DNA from: Burkholderia ambifaria
GTDB taxonomy: Bacteria; Pseudomonadota; Gammaproteobacteria; Burkholderiales; Burkholderiaceae
Direction of reading: 5' to 3'
DNA: 46,462 nt
Assembly (NCBI RefSeq): GCF_001443045.1
Contig: NZ_LKPJ01000043.1
Location: forward strand, 1 to 46,462
In this document: in pieces, positions 1 through 8,439 of the stretch
Layout: the number at the start of each line of letters is the position of its first letter
Numbering within the stretch: position 1 is the stretch's first letter
Notes under the pieces: generated by a model
What the model was told of the DNA's origin: nothing
Databases searched by the model: none
The model's input: the letters and a program-made list of their open reading frames with translations, nothing else
Made by a program: the position numbers and the translations under genes

Positions 1-179
1 ACCTTTGTCCCCGCGCCATTGAGCGTGCCTGCCTCATCGGCCTTGACCCAGTTGCGCAGCGACTGGTGTGAAATCCCCAGTTCACGAGCAACGTCCCGCG
101 CGCCTTGCCCGTCCTTCACTCGCTGTACCGCGAGCGTCCTGAACTCCGCGGTGTATGCCTGCTTCGGTATTTTGAACAT
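1..179 (-). CDS. IS3-family transposase OrfA, 5' part only (runs off the window)
   Basis: The reverse strand reads MFKIPKQAYTAEFRTLAVQR and continues through a helix-turn-helix (ARELGISHQSLRNWVKADE) typical of the DNA-binding OrfA subunit of IS3-family elements. OrfA is normally made as part of an OrfAB fusion by programmed frameshifting, and the fusion cuts and joins the element. Only the first 59 codons are inside the window. A purine-rich ribosome site (GGAAGGAAAG) lies just upstream of the ATG at 179. The family is clear; the exact IS name is not recognised. Confidence 0.85.
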   Translation of the reverse strand, partial: MFKIPKQAYTAEFRTLAVQRVKDGQGARDVARELGISHQSLRNWVKADEAGTLNGAGTK

Positions 180-249
180 CGATTCTTTCCTTCCTTCGGG
201 TCGAGTTTACACACGACCTGCTGGAAGGCGAAATTTCAGGGGAAGCTCA
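180..249 (-). mobile_element. Probable terminal region of the IS3-family element
   Basis: This 70-bp stretch lies directly upstream of orfA. Read on the minus strand from 249 it begins TGAGCTTCCCCTGAAATT; the TG start and C-run near the tip resemble IS3-family ends. The opposite end lies outside the window, so neither the inverted-repeat partner nor a target duplication can be checked. The exact boundary is a guess. Confidence 0.35.
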
Positions 250-302
250 TTCTGATAGTTATCTTATGCAGTCTTGCACGGAAAGAGGGGCGTGCCGCAC
301 GA

Positions 303-668
303 ATGAAGTCGGGAATGAAAGTGCTCGGTTTAGGTCTGGCAACTGTCACTTTTTTGTGCTTCGCGGGCTCTTACTATCAGGATGCGCGTGTGCGCGCTCG
401 AGCAACACAGTTTGATACCGAGCGCTCCAGGAACGACGGGGGGCGCTACACGGCGCAATACGCCTACCTGGGAGGGGATCGGATCCTTCTTCGGCTCTAT
501 CGGACATCCGACATGCAATTGCTTGCCGAGCGGACTTACGAGTACCCGGATGCTGTTCGCTTGATATGGACTAAGGAATCCATAATATTCGATACTGCGG
601 TGGATAGCGATGGAGAGATCAAGCTTCCCCCTGCACAGATCGAACGATGGAAGGCCATGTTGCCGTAG
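303..668 (+). CDS. Small hypothetical membrane-anchored or secreted protein
   Basis: A 121-residue product of unknown function. The N-terminus (KVLGLGLATVTFLCFAGSYY) is a single hydrophobic segment that could be a signal peptide or anchor. The rest is polar, with a YLGGDRILLRLYRTSDMQLL section that could be a small beta domain. A second ATG at 315 would give 117 residues and places the hydrophobic segment at the very start; neither start has a convincing ribosome site. Base composition is visibly less GC-rich than the neighbours (for example around 560-600), and the gene abuts an IS end, so recent acquisition is plausible. I do not recognise the family. Confidence 0.55.
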   Translation: MKSGMKVLGLGLATVTFLCFAGSYYQDARVRARATQFDTERSRNDGGRYTAQYAYLGGDRILLRLYRTSDMQLLAERTYEYPDAVRLIWTKESIIFDTAVDSDGEIKLPPAQIERWKAMLP

Positions 669-806
669 ATATGCGCGATTAGTACGTGTGCGACCGCGTA
701 GTGCGGTGTGGCTCGCCGCACGAGGACGCGCCAGGGCCGTGGCGATAGCGCAGCATGGAGGCGGGTGGGCGACGACTCATGCCGCCGCCCGTGCCGCACG
801 TCAGAT

Positions 807-1898
807 TCAGAACCGCTGCTGAATCCCCGCCGTCACGCCGACCTGCGTGGTGCCATACCCGTTGAAATCACGCGACACGCCGACCTTCTCCCCATGCTGC
901 GCGATCGCAAACGCGCCGGCCGCATACAGCACCGTACGCTTCGACAGCGCGTATTGCGCGCGCACCGACACCAGCGTCGGATCGGCATCGGTGCCGCCCT
1001 TGATGTTCTGGTGATAGACGGCCGCGATCATCGAGAACGTCGGCGTGAACTGGTACGAGCCGCCGAGCCAATACATATCGCTCAACTGGTTCGCGGCGCT
1101 CGTGTGATACGTGCGCCGATAGTTGCGATAGCCGGCCATTGTCTTCAGATTGCCGAAGTCATAGCTCAGGCCCGCGTGGATGCCCTGGATAGTGTTGACG
1201 GTATCGGCCGGCGTGACGCTGTCGGCCGCACCGTTCTGCCGGTCGAACGTGACGACCGCCGCGAACGGGCCGGTTTCGTAGCCGAGTGCGAAGTCGTACT
1301 TCGAACTGGTCTTCACTCTGCCGGGCACGTTGCCGAAGCCGTACAGCGCACCGAACTTGAAGCCGCTGAATTCGCCGTCGTAGCGCACGGCGTTCGACGA
1401 ACGCGTGAAGAGGCCGTCCTTGCGGCCACCGGTCGCCATCGCCGACGTCGCCCACGAGTAGTTCTGCGCGTAACCCATCGGGTCGAACGGCAGCATGTAG
1501 TCGTAGGTGACGGTGAAGTTGCGGCCGAGCGAGACTTCGCCCCATTTGCCCTTCAGGCCGACCGTCGCGCGGCGCGCGAAGATCGAGTCGGGGCCGTCGT
1601 CGAGCGCGCCGTTCGCGAGATCGATCCCGCTTTCGAGGCGGAACACGGCCTTCAGCCCGCCGCCGAGATCCTCGACGCCGCGCAAGCCCCAGCGCGACGT
1701 GTTCTTGTTGCCGGATTTCAGCTTGAACGCATTGCCGCCCTCCGGTGCCGCATGGTTCGTGTACTCGATGCCGGCGTCCATGATCCCGTACATCGTGACC
1801 GACGACTGCGCGTGCGCGGCGCCTGCCGCGAGGCCGGCTGCGACGGCCGATCCGGTCAGGACGGCGGTGCGAAGGGAACGTTCTGCGCGTGACTTCAT
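807..1898 (-). CDS. Gram-negative general porin (OmpC/Porin_4 type)
   Basis: A 363-residue outer-membrane porin of the beta-proteobacterial trimeric type, giving passive entry of small hydrophilic solutes. The signal peptide ends AGAAHAQ, followed by the hallmark SSVTMYGIMDAGIEY. The body has alternating strands with GLRGVEDLGGGLKAVFRLESG, and the protein ends in phenylalanine (GIQQRF), the outer-membrane assembly signal. The start at 1898 is set by the signal peptide and a GGAGA ribosome site; the frame stays open upstream but that part is not porin-like. It stands alone upstream of, and on the same strand as, the ABC transporter operon. Length is normal for the family. Confidence 0.93.
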   Translation of the reverse strand: MKSRAERSLRTAVLTGSAVAAGLAAGAAHAQSSVTMYGIMDAGIEYTNHAAPEGGNAFKLKSGNKNTSRWGLRGVEDLGGGLKAVFRLESGIDLANGALDDGPDSIFARRATVGLKGKWGEVSLGRNFTVTYDYMLPFDPMGYAQNYSWATSAMATGGRKDGLFTRSSNAVRYDGEFSGFKFGALYGFGNVPGRVKTSSKYDFALGYETGPFAAVVTFDRQNGAADSVTPADTVNTIQGIHAGLSYDFGNLKTMAGYRNYRRTYHTSAANQLSDMYWLGGSYQFTPTFSMIAAVYHQNIKGGTDADPTLVSVRAQYALSKRTVLYAAGAFAIAQHGEKVGVSRDFNGYGTTQVGVTAGIQQRF

Positions 1899-2053
1899 TG
1901 ACGGTGTCTCCTTGGTTCTTGTGGGTTGGGTGAAACGGTTACGCAGCGCGCAGCACGTCACGGCGGACACCGTGAAGCGTCCGCCGAACCTGTGTCGAAA
2001 CGGGATGCGCGCCTGAATGCATGTGCGGCGGCGCGCCGGCCGCCGCGCCCGGG

Positions 2054-3121
2054 TCAGCCCGCTTTCGCGAACGCCCAGCAGTCGTTGGTCGGGAATTCGA
2101 TCCAGTGCTTGCCGGCTGCGCGCGGCACGTGGCCGAACGCGCGCAGGCGCATCTCGCCGCAATGGAACAGGTATTCCCAGCGGTCGCCGAGATACATCGA
2201 CGTGACGAGATCGGCCTGCAGCCGGTTCGCGCCCGGGCCGTCGGCGACCTGCACGCGTTCGAGGCGGATCACGGCCTGCGCGTCCTGGCCCGGTGCGAAG
2301 GTGTCGCGTGCGAGCGCCTGCAGTTCCCAGCCGTCACCGGCAAGCGTCACGCGTTCGCCATCGACGGAAGCGACGCGCGCGTCGATCCGGTTGTTGCTGC
2401 CCATGAATTCGGCCGTGTACAGCGAGCGCGGCGCGCCGTACAGCTCGGCCGGCGTGCCTTCCTGTTCGATGCGGCCGTTGCGCAGCAGCAGGATGCGGTC
2501 GGACATCGCCATCGCCTCGGTCTGGTCGTGCGTCACGCAGAGCGCGGACAGTCCGAGCGACACGATCAGCTCGCGCAGCCATGCACGCGCCTCTTCACGC
2601 AGCTTCGCATCGAGGTTCGACAGCGGCTCGTCGAGCAGGATCACCGGCGGGTTGTAGACGAGTGCGCGTGCAATGGCGACACGCTGCTGCTGGCCGCCCG
2701 ACAACTGGTGCGGAAAGCGTTCGGCGAGGTGACCGAGGCCGAGCTGGTCGAGCGCGGTCTGCACGCGGCGCTTCTGTTCGGCCGCCGCGACGCGGCGCAG
2801 CTTGAGCCCGTAGCCGACGTTGTCGGCGACGGTGCGGTGCGGCCACAGCGCGTACGACTGGAACACGAGGCCGAGCGAGCGCTGCTCGACGGGCAGGTCG
2901 ACGCGCTGCGCGCCGTCGAAGAACACGCGGTCGTCGAGCTGGATGCGCCCGTCGGACGGCTGTTCGAGGCCGGCCACCGCGCGCAGCAGCGTGGTCTTGC
3001 CGCTGCCAGACGCGCCGAGCAGGCATACGACTTCACCGGCCTTCAGTTCGAACGACACGCCCTTGAGGATCGGGTTGGCGCCGTAGCTGAGATGCAGGTC
3101 GTCGACGATGAGCTTATCCAT
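2054..3121 (-). CDS. ABC transporter ATP-binding protein (AfuC/FbpC/PotA class)
   Basis: A 355-residue ATPase that powers the importer encoded just upstream. Walker A GASGSGKT is at residues 36-43, signature LSGGQQQR near 139-146, Walker B ILLDEP near 161-166, and the H-loop is in CVTHDQTEAMA. The C-terminal ~110 residues form a TOBE-like regulatory domain. The start overlaps the permease stop in ATGGATAA, implying translational coupling. Relatives carry ferric iron, 2-aminoethylphosphonate, polyamines or sugar phosphates; the ATPase does not tell which. Confidence 0.93.
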   Translation of the reverse strand: MDKLIVDDLHLSYGANPILKGVSFELKAGEVVCLLGASGSGKTTLLRAVAGLEQPSDGRIQLDDRVFFDGAQRVDLPVEQRSLGLVFQSYALWPHRTVADNVGYGLKLRRVAAAEQKRRVQTALDQLGLGHLAERFPHQLSGGQQQRVAIARALVYNPPVILLDEPLSNLDAKLREEARAWLRELIVSLGLSALCVTHDQTEAMAMSDRILLLRNGRIEQEGTPAELYGAPRSLYTAEFMGSNNRIDARVASVDGERVTLAGDGWELQALARDTFAPGQDAQAVIRLERVQVADGPGANRLQADLVTSMYLGDRWEYLFHCGEMRLRAFGHVPRAAGKHWIEFPTNDCWAFAKAG

Positions 3122-4886
3122 GAAGTTTCACTCCGAAGCGCAGGGCCACGCCGAGACCGGCGCCGACCATCGCGATGTTGATGACAGAGAGCGCGGCGAC
3201 CTGGTCGACGGCGCCGGTCGCCCACAGCGACACGAGCAGCGCGCCGATCACCTCGGTGCCGGGCGACAGCAGATAGACGGCGGTCGAGTATTCGCGCTCG
3301 AAGATCATGAAGATCAGGAGCCACGCGGCGAGCAGGCCGAAGCGAACGAGCGGCAGCGTGACGTCGAGCGACACGCGGCTGCGCGTCGCGCCGACGCTGC
3401 GGCCGGCTTCCTCGAGCTCCGGGCCGACCTGCAGCAGCGCGCTCTGGATGAGCCGCATCCCGTATGCGAGCCACACGACCGTGTACGCGATCCAGATGCT
3501 CCACATCGAGTTCTTCAGCTCGCGCAGGCCCGGGACGAACAGGAAGATCCACAGGAACGCGAGACCGGCGAGCAGGCCCGGCACCGCGCGCGGCAGCAGC
3601 ACGAGATAGTCGAGCAGCTTGGTCGCCCAGTCGTGGCGGCGGTGGCCGGCGAACGCGACGAGCGAGTAGAAGCCGATCGCGAGCGCGCCGCCGATCACGC
3701 CGATGCCGAGCGTGTTGACGATGGCGCGCACGAGGTTGTCCTGCTCGAACAGCTCGACGAAGTTCGACAGCGTCAGCACTTCGGTGAGCGGCACGCCTTC
3801 GCCCCAGTTGGTCACGAACGCGCGCAGCACGATGCCGGAGATCGGCACGATCACGGTCAGCACGAGCCACAGCGCGACGATCGCGAGCGCGACCCAGCGC
3901 CACACGCCGAGCGGCAGCACGGTCGAGCGGCCGGCCTTGCCCTTCACGGTGACGAAGCGGTTGGCCGTCTTCAGCAGGCGGCGCTGCAGCAGCACGAGCG
4001 GGAACGTGATCGCGACGATGCACACCGCGACCGCGGCCATCAGGTGATACGACGGCACGCCGAGCTTGTTGGTCAGCTTGTACAGGTAGGTCGCGAGCAC
4101 GAGGTGGCCTTCCGGATCGCCCAGCACGAGCGGCAGCCCGAACACCTCGAAGCCGAGGAAGAACACGAGCACGCCGGCGAACAGCAGCGCGGGCATCGTC
4201 ATCGGCAGGCTCACGTCGAGCGCGACGCGAAACGGGCGGGCACCCGTCACGCGCGCGGCTTCCTCGACGTCCGAGCCGAGGTTGCGCAGTGCGGCCGACG
4301 AGTACAGGTACACGTGCGGCACGTGCGTGAGGCCGACGATCACCGTGATCGCGAAGATCGAGTACACGTTCCAGGGCACGTTCTGCACCCCGAACAGTTC
4401 CTTGAACCACACCGAGTAGAAGCCGACCGGGCCGGCTGCGACGACGTAGCCGAATGCGAGCACCATCGGCGACACGAACACGGGCGTGAGCAGCAGCGGC
4501 TCGAGCCAGCGGCGGCCGGGCAGGTCGGTGCGCACCATCAGGAACGCGAGGATGCCGCCGAGCGGGATCGAGATGAACAGCATCCCGCCGGCGATGATGA
4601 ACGAGTTCTTCACGGCCAACCAGAAGTCCGGATCGGTGAAGATGAAGCGGAAGCCTTCGACGCCGAGCGTCTTGTTCGCGTCGAAGAACGGTGCGGACAG
4701 CAGGCTCTGGAACAGGATGAAGCCGAGCGGCAGCGCGACCGCGACGGTCAGCACCGCGACGACGATCCAGCGCAGCATGCCGGCGAGCGGCTGCAGGCCG
4801 TTGGCCGGCAGCGCGGGGATCGCGCCGCCCGGGTCGGTGGTGGGCGGAACGGCCGGCGCCGTTGCCCGTGTGCTGGTTGAAAGCAT
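3114..4886 (-). CDS. ABC transporter permease, fused double membrane domain (AfuB/FbpB-like)
   Basis: A 590-residue inner-membrane protein in which two BPD_transp_1 permease domains are joined, as in FbpB and AfuB. The N-terminus is a Pro/Ala-rich cytoplasmic tail, then a transmembrane helix (WIVVAVLTVAVALPLGFILF). Each half carries an EAA-type coupling loop: EEAARVTGARPFRVALDVSLP in the first half and LEEAGRSVGATRSRVSLDVTL in the second. The start at 4886 has AGGGGTGA immediately upstream. It is the second gene of the operon, 108 bp after the binding protein, and overlaps the ATPase gene by 8 bp. Confidence 0.92.
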   Translation of the reverse strand: MLSTSTRATAPAVPPTTDPGGAIPALPANGLQPLAGMLRWIVVAVLTVAVALPLGFILFQSLLSAPFFDANKTLGVEGFRFIFTDPDFWLAVKNSFIIAGGMLFISIPLGGILAFLMVRTDLPGRRWLEPLLLTPVFVSPMVLAFGYVVAAGPVGFYSVWFKELFGVQNVPWNVYSIFAITVIVGLTHVPHVYLYSSAALRNLGSDVEEAARVTGARPFRVALDVSLPMTMPALLFAGVLVFFLGFEVFGLPLVLGDPEGHLVLATYLYKLTNKLGVPSYHLMAAVAVCIVAITFPLVLLQRRLLKTANRFVTVKGKAGRSTVLPLGVWRWVALAIVALWLVLTVIVPISGIVLRAFVTNWGEGVPLTEVLTLSNFVELFEQDNLVRAIVNTLGIGVIGGALAIGFYSLVAFAGHRRHDWATKLLDYLVLLPRAVPGLLAGLAFLWIFLFVPGLRELKNSMWSIWIAYTVVWLAYGMRLIQSALLQVGPELEEAGRSVGATRSRVSLDVTLPLVRFGLLAAWLLIFMIFEREYSTAVYLLSPGTEVIGALLVSLWATGAVDQVAALSVINIAMVGAGLGVALRFGVKLHG

Positions 4887-4994
4887 GAGTTCACCCCTGC
4901 GGCCATCCGGATGGCCGCCTCTAGGAAATCGGTAAGGGGAAAGGGCCACCCGCGCGACGTGCGGCGGGCGGCCCGCGGTCAGCGGGTCAGCAGA

Positions 4995-6095
4995 TCAGCG
5001 CTTGATTGCCTGCTGCCATTGCTTCAGGAACGCGAGCCGCTTCGACTGGTCGAGATAGACGAGCAGGCCGGTGCCGATCGGGATCGGCTTCAGCGAATCG
5101 CCGAGTTCCTTCGTGAGGCTCGCGGCCGAGGTTTCGCCGGTCACGTCGGTGCGGATCGCGTACAGGTTCGCCTGGTTCGCGATCAGCGTCTGGCCGCGCT
5201 TCGACAGCAGGTAGTCGACCCACAGCTTCGCGGCGTTCGGGTTCTTCGCCTTCTTCGAGATCGTGGCCAGGCGGCTCACGACCTGCGTGTAGTCCTTCGG
5301 AAACACGTAGCCGATCGACTTGTCCTTCTTCGCCTTCGCGTACGCATACGAGCCGATGATGTTGTAGCCGATCAGGTTCTCGCCCGACGAAATCCGCTCC
5401 ATCATTGCGCCGGTGCTCGACTGCAGCTTCGGACCGGTCGTGCCGATCGCCTTCACGAGCTCCCACGTGACCTTCTCGTTCACGTGCGCGTCCTGCGTCA
5501 GGTAGTTGAAGCCGACGCCCGACTTCTCGATGTCGTAGGTCGTGACCTTGCCCTTGAACTTGTCGGCTTGCGTGGTGAGCAGCTTGATCAGGTCGGCGCG
5601 CGTCTTCGGCACCTCGTTCTCGGGGATCAGGCGCTTGTTGTAGACGATCGCGAGCGGCTCGAACGTCGTGCCGTATGCCTGCTTCTGGTATTGCGCCCAT
5701 TGCGGCACGTTCGGGCTCTCGGGCGAATCGTACGACGCCATCAGGCCGTCGTTGACGAGCTTGACCTGCAGGTCCATCGCCGAGCTCCACAGCACGTCGG
5801 CGCTGGTGCTGCTGGCCGCGTTCTCGCTGATGTAGCGGTTGTACAGCTCGGTGCTGTTCATGTCGTTGTACTCGACCTTCACGCCGTACAGGCTTTCGAA
5901 GTCCTTGATCAGCGGACGCACGAGGCCCGTGTCGGTGGTCGAGTAGACGATCAGCTTGCCTTCCTTCTTCGCGGTGTCGACGACACCCTGGTAGTTACCC
6001 GGATATCCGGCCGGAACCTGCGCGATGGCGGCGCCGGTGGCGGTGCCCAGGACGATCGCCAGCGCGGCGGCGAGCTGCTTCGGTGCAAACGGCAT
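4995..6095 (-). CDS. Periplasmic solute-binding protein of an AfuA/FbpA-like ABC importer
   Basis: A 366-residue extracellular solute-binding protein. The signal peptide (to about AAIAQ, residue 25) leads into GVVDTAKKEGKLIVYSTTDTG, the usual start of the Fe3+/phosphonate/sugar-phosphate group. It is the first gene of the three-gene import operon and is divergent from a TctDE-like two-component system. Such pairings in other proteobacteria go with tricarboxylate, phosphoglycerate or sugar-phosphate sensing, so an organic anion or phosphate ester is as likely as iron. The paired tyrosines used by true ferric-binding FbpA are not obvious; only a SYAYAKAKK stretch is seen. Confidence 0.88.
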   Translation of the reverse strand: MPFAPKQLAAALAIVLGTATGAAIAQVPAGYPGNYQGVVDTAKKEGKLIVYSTTDTGLVRPLIKDFESLYGVKVEYNDMNSTELYNRYISENAASSTSADVLWSSAMDLQVKLVNDGLMASYDSPESPNVPQWAQYQKQAYGTTFEPLAIVYNKRLIPENEVPKTRADLIKLLTTQADKFKGKVTTYDIEKSGVGFNYLTQDAHVNEKVTWELVKAIGTTGPKLQSSTGAMMERISSGENLIGYNIIGSYAYAKAKKDKSIGYVFPKDYTQVVSRLATISKKAKNPNAAKLWVDYLLSKRGQTLIANQANLYAIRTDVTGETSAASLTKELGDSLKPIPIGTGLLVYLDQSKRLAFLKQWQQAIKR

Positions 6096-6155
6096 TGTCT
6101 TCCTCCAGTGATGCGTGTGTGTTGTTCGAGTGAGGCGGATGTTAATTGCGAGGCA

Positions 6156-6172
6156 CTTTCAGCCCGCTTTCA
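6156..6172. promoter_or_regulatory. Direct repeat CTTTCA-N5-CTTTCA, candidate response-regulator site
   Basis: CTTTCA occurs at 6156-6161 and again at 6167-6172, exactly 11 bp apart, with a weaker copy (GGTTCA) at 6177-6182. OmpR-family regulators such as the one encoded next door typically bind tandem half-sites spaced by one helical turn. The site lies in the 126-bp divergent gap between the binding-protein gene and the response-regulator gene, so it could control both. Binding by this regulator is inferred. Confidence 0.5.
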
Positions 6173-6221
6173 TTTCGGTTCACAATAGCGTCCTTTGTGT
6201 CATGGATTTCCCGAGGTCCCC

Positions 6222-6896
6222 ATGCGTGTGCTGCTCGTCGAAGACAACCCGAACCTGGCGCAGTCGTTGAACGACGCGCTGAGCGCCGCGCGCTTCGCGG
6301 TCGATCACATGGCGGACGGGGAGGCGGCGGATCACGTGCTGCGCACGCAGGACTACGCGCTGGTGATCCTCGATCTCGGGCTGCCGAAGCTCGACGGGCT
6401 CGAGGTGCTGCGGCGGCTGCGCGCGCGCCGCAATCCGGTGCCGGTGCTGATCCTCACCGCGCACGGCTCGGTCGAGGACCGCGTGAAGGGGCTCGATCTC
6501 GGCGCCGACGATTACCTGGCGAAACCGTTCGAGCTGACCGAGCTGGAGGCGCGCGCCCGCGCGCTGATCCGGCGCAGCCTCGGCCACGAGCATGCGCGGG
6601 TCGAATGCGGGCCGCTTTCGTATGACAGTATCGACCGCAGCTTCCACCTCGCCGGCGAAGCGCTGCCGCTCACACCGCGCGAGCGCTCGGTGCTGGAGGT
6701 GCTGATCCTGCGCAACGGCCGCGCGATCAACAAGGAGACGTTGTCGGAGAAGATCTTCGGGCTCGACGAGTCGGTCAACGCGGATGCGATCGAGATCTAC
6801 GTGTACCGGCTGCGCAAGAAGCTGGAGAACACCGGCGTCGCGATCGTCACGCTGCGCGGGCTCGGGTATCTGCTCGAGGCGAAGGCGGTCGGATGA
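6222..6896 (+). CDS. OmpR-family response regulator (TctD/QseB-like)
   Basis: A 224-residue two-domain regulator. The receiver begins MRVLLVEDNPNLAQ, with phospho-acceptor Asp51 in LDLGLPKLDG, the switch threonine in LILTAHGS, and Lys101 in YLAKPF. The C-terminal winged helix (LTPRERSVLEVLILRNGRAI through VYRLRKKLENTGVAIVTLRG) binds DNA. The start at 6222 matches the family start; an in-frame start nine codons upstream only adds residues. It overlaps the sensor kinase gene by 4 bp (ATGA). It most likely controls the divergent ABC importer. Confidence 0.93.
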   Translation: MRVLLVEDNPNLAQSLNDALSAARFAVDHMADGEAADHVLRTQDYALVILDLGLPKLDGLEVLRRLRARRNPVPVLILTAHGSVEDRVKGLDLGADDYLAKPFELTELEARARALIRRSLGHEHARVECGPLSYDSIDRSFHLAGEALPLTPRERSVLEVLILRNGRAINKETLSEKIFGLDESVNADAIEIYVYRLRKKLENTGVAIVTLRGLGYLLEAKAVG

Positions 6897-8368
6897 ACCA
6901 CCCCGACGCTCACCTGCGTGCGCTGCCCCCGGAGGGCGCGCAAGCCCACCTCGGGGCGGCCCGGCGGCGGGCGTGGCACCGCCCGAACCTGCGCACGCAG
7001 GTCGCGCTGTGGCTGCTGCTGCCGCTGCTCGGGCTGCTCGCGCTCGACTCGTGGCTCACGTATCAGCGCGCGATGAGCGCCGCGCACGTGGCGTTCGACC
7101 GCACGCTGTCGTCGTCGCTGAAGTCGATCCGCGAAGGCGTTCGCCTCACCGAGGGCGAGATCGAGGTCGACCTGCCGTATCTCGCGCTCGAGATGTTCGA
7201 ATCGGGCGACGGCGGCAAGATCTACTACCTGATCCGCGAGGACAACGGCCGCACGATCACCGGCTATCCGGACCTGCCGCTGCCGCAGGGCGACGGCGCG
7301 CTGTTCGTCACGCGCTACTACGATGTCGTCTATCGCGGCGATCAGTTGCGCATGGCCGCGCTGCGCGTGCCGGTGCACGACGTGCCGACCGCGCAAACGC
7401 GCATCGTATGGGTGATGGTCGGGGAGACGATCGAGGCGCGCCAGGCGCTCGCGCGCGAGATCCTGATGGGCTCGCTGCTGCAGGAAGGGCTGCTCGTCGT
7501 GCTCGCGCTCGGGATCGTGTGGCTCGGCGTCGGGCGCGGGCTGCGGCCGCTGAACCGGCTGTCGGCGACGGTCGCCGCGCGCAGCGACGGCGATCCGACG
7601 CCGCTCGACACCGGCGGCATGCCGAGCGAGCTCGCGCCGCTCGTCGAGTCGATCAACCAGTACATCGGCCGCACGCAGCGGATGCAGGTCGCGCGGCGGC
7701 GTTTCTTCGCGGATGCGGCCCATCAGTTGAAGACGCCGCTCGCGGCCGTGCAGGCCGGCGTCGAGCTGGCGTTGCGCCCGGACGAGCAGCCGCGCGTGAA
7801 CGTGCATCTGCGGCGCGTGAACGGCGCGGTGCGGCAGGCGGCGAAAATTGTCCAGCAACTGCTGTCGCTGTCGCGGCTCGATTCGGACAGCGGCCATGCG
7901 ATCGCGCACCAGCCGGTCGCGCTGCAGCGGCTCGCGCGCAGCGTGACGCTCGACTGGTCGCCTGTCGCCCGTTCGCGTGACATCGACCTGGGTTTCGAGC
8001 ACGAGGCCGATGTCGACGTGCTCGGGCAGCCGGACCTGCTCGGCGAAATGATCGGCAATCTGATCGACAACGCGATTCGCTACTCGGGCGATCGCGCGGT
8101 GATCACGGTGCGCGTGTCGCGCGACGGCGAGCATGCGCGCCTCGACGTGATCGACAACGGGCCGGGCATTCCGGCTGACGAGCGCGACGCCGTGTTCGAG
8201 CGTTTCCATCGCGGCAGCAAGACGCAGACGGTCGAAGGCACGGGGCTCGGACTGTCGATCGTGCGGGAGATCGCGCGCGTGCATCAGGGCAGCGTGACGC
8301 TGGCCGATGCGGCGGGCGGCGGATTGATCGTGGCGGTGAGGCTGCCGGCGGTTCAGGCGGCGCGGTAG
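6893..8368 (+). CDS. Sensor histidine kinase (TctE-like)
   Basis: A 491-residue inner-membrane kinase. An extended N-terminal cytoplasmic tail is followed by a helix near residues 36-56 (LRTQVALWLLLPLLGLLALD), a periplasmic sensing domain of about 135 residues, and a second helix (LLVVLALGIVWLGV). A HAMP-like linker leads to the H-box FFADAAHQLKTPLA with His277. The ATPase domain shows the N-box NLIDNAIRYS, G1 VIDNGPGIP and G2 GTGLGLSIV. It is translationally coupled to the response regulator. The periplasmic domain presumably senses the solute or its binding protein. Confidence 0.93.
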   Translation: MNHPDAHLRALPPEGAQAHLGAARRRAWHRPNLRTQVALWLLLPLLGLLALDSWLTYQRAMSAAHVAFDRTLSSSLKSIREGVRLTEGEIEVDLPYLALEMFESGDGGKIYYLIREDNGRTITGYPDLPLPQGDGALFVTRYYDVVYRGDQLRMAALRVPVHDVPTAQTRIVWVMVGETIEARQALAREILMGSLLQEGLLVVLALGIVWLGVGRGLRPLNRLSATVAARSDGDPTPLDTGGMPSELAPLVESINQYIGRTQRMQVARRRFFADAAHQLKTPLAAVQAGVELALRPDEQPRVNVHLRRVNGAVRQAAKIVQQLLSLSRLDSDSGHAIAHQPVALQRLARSVTLDWSPVARSRDIDLGFEHEADVDVLGQPDLLGEMIGNLIDNAIRYSGDRAVITVRVSRDGEHARLDVIDNGPGIPADERDAVFERFHRGSKTQTVEGTGLGLSIVREIARVHQGSVTLADAAGGGLIVAVRLPAVQAAR

Positions 8369-8439
8369 AAGAGGCGCCGCGTGCAAAGCAGTCGCGGCGA
8401 ATGGCGGCGACTCACACGACGCGTCGTCCGCCGCAACCC

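Noticed and set aside
3108..4880. A 590-codon Glu/His/Arg-rich plus-strand frame opposite the double permease
   Set aside because: Mirror of transmembrane codons; composition is that of an antisense frame.
8370..8430. Weak AGTCGC/GCGACT stem between the kinase and MOSC genes
   Set aside because: Only 6-bp arms with a long loop in GC-rich DNA; not distinguishable from chance.
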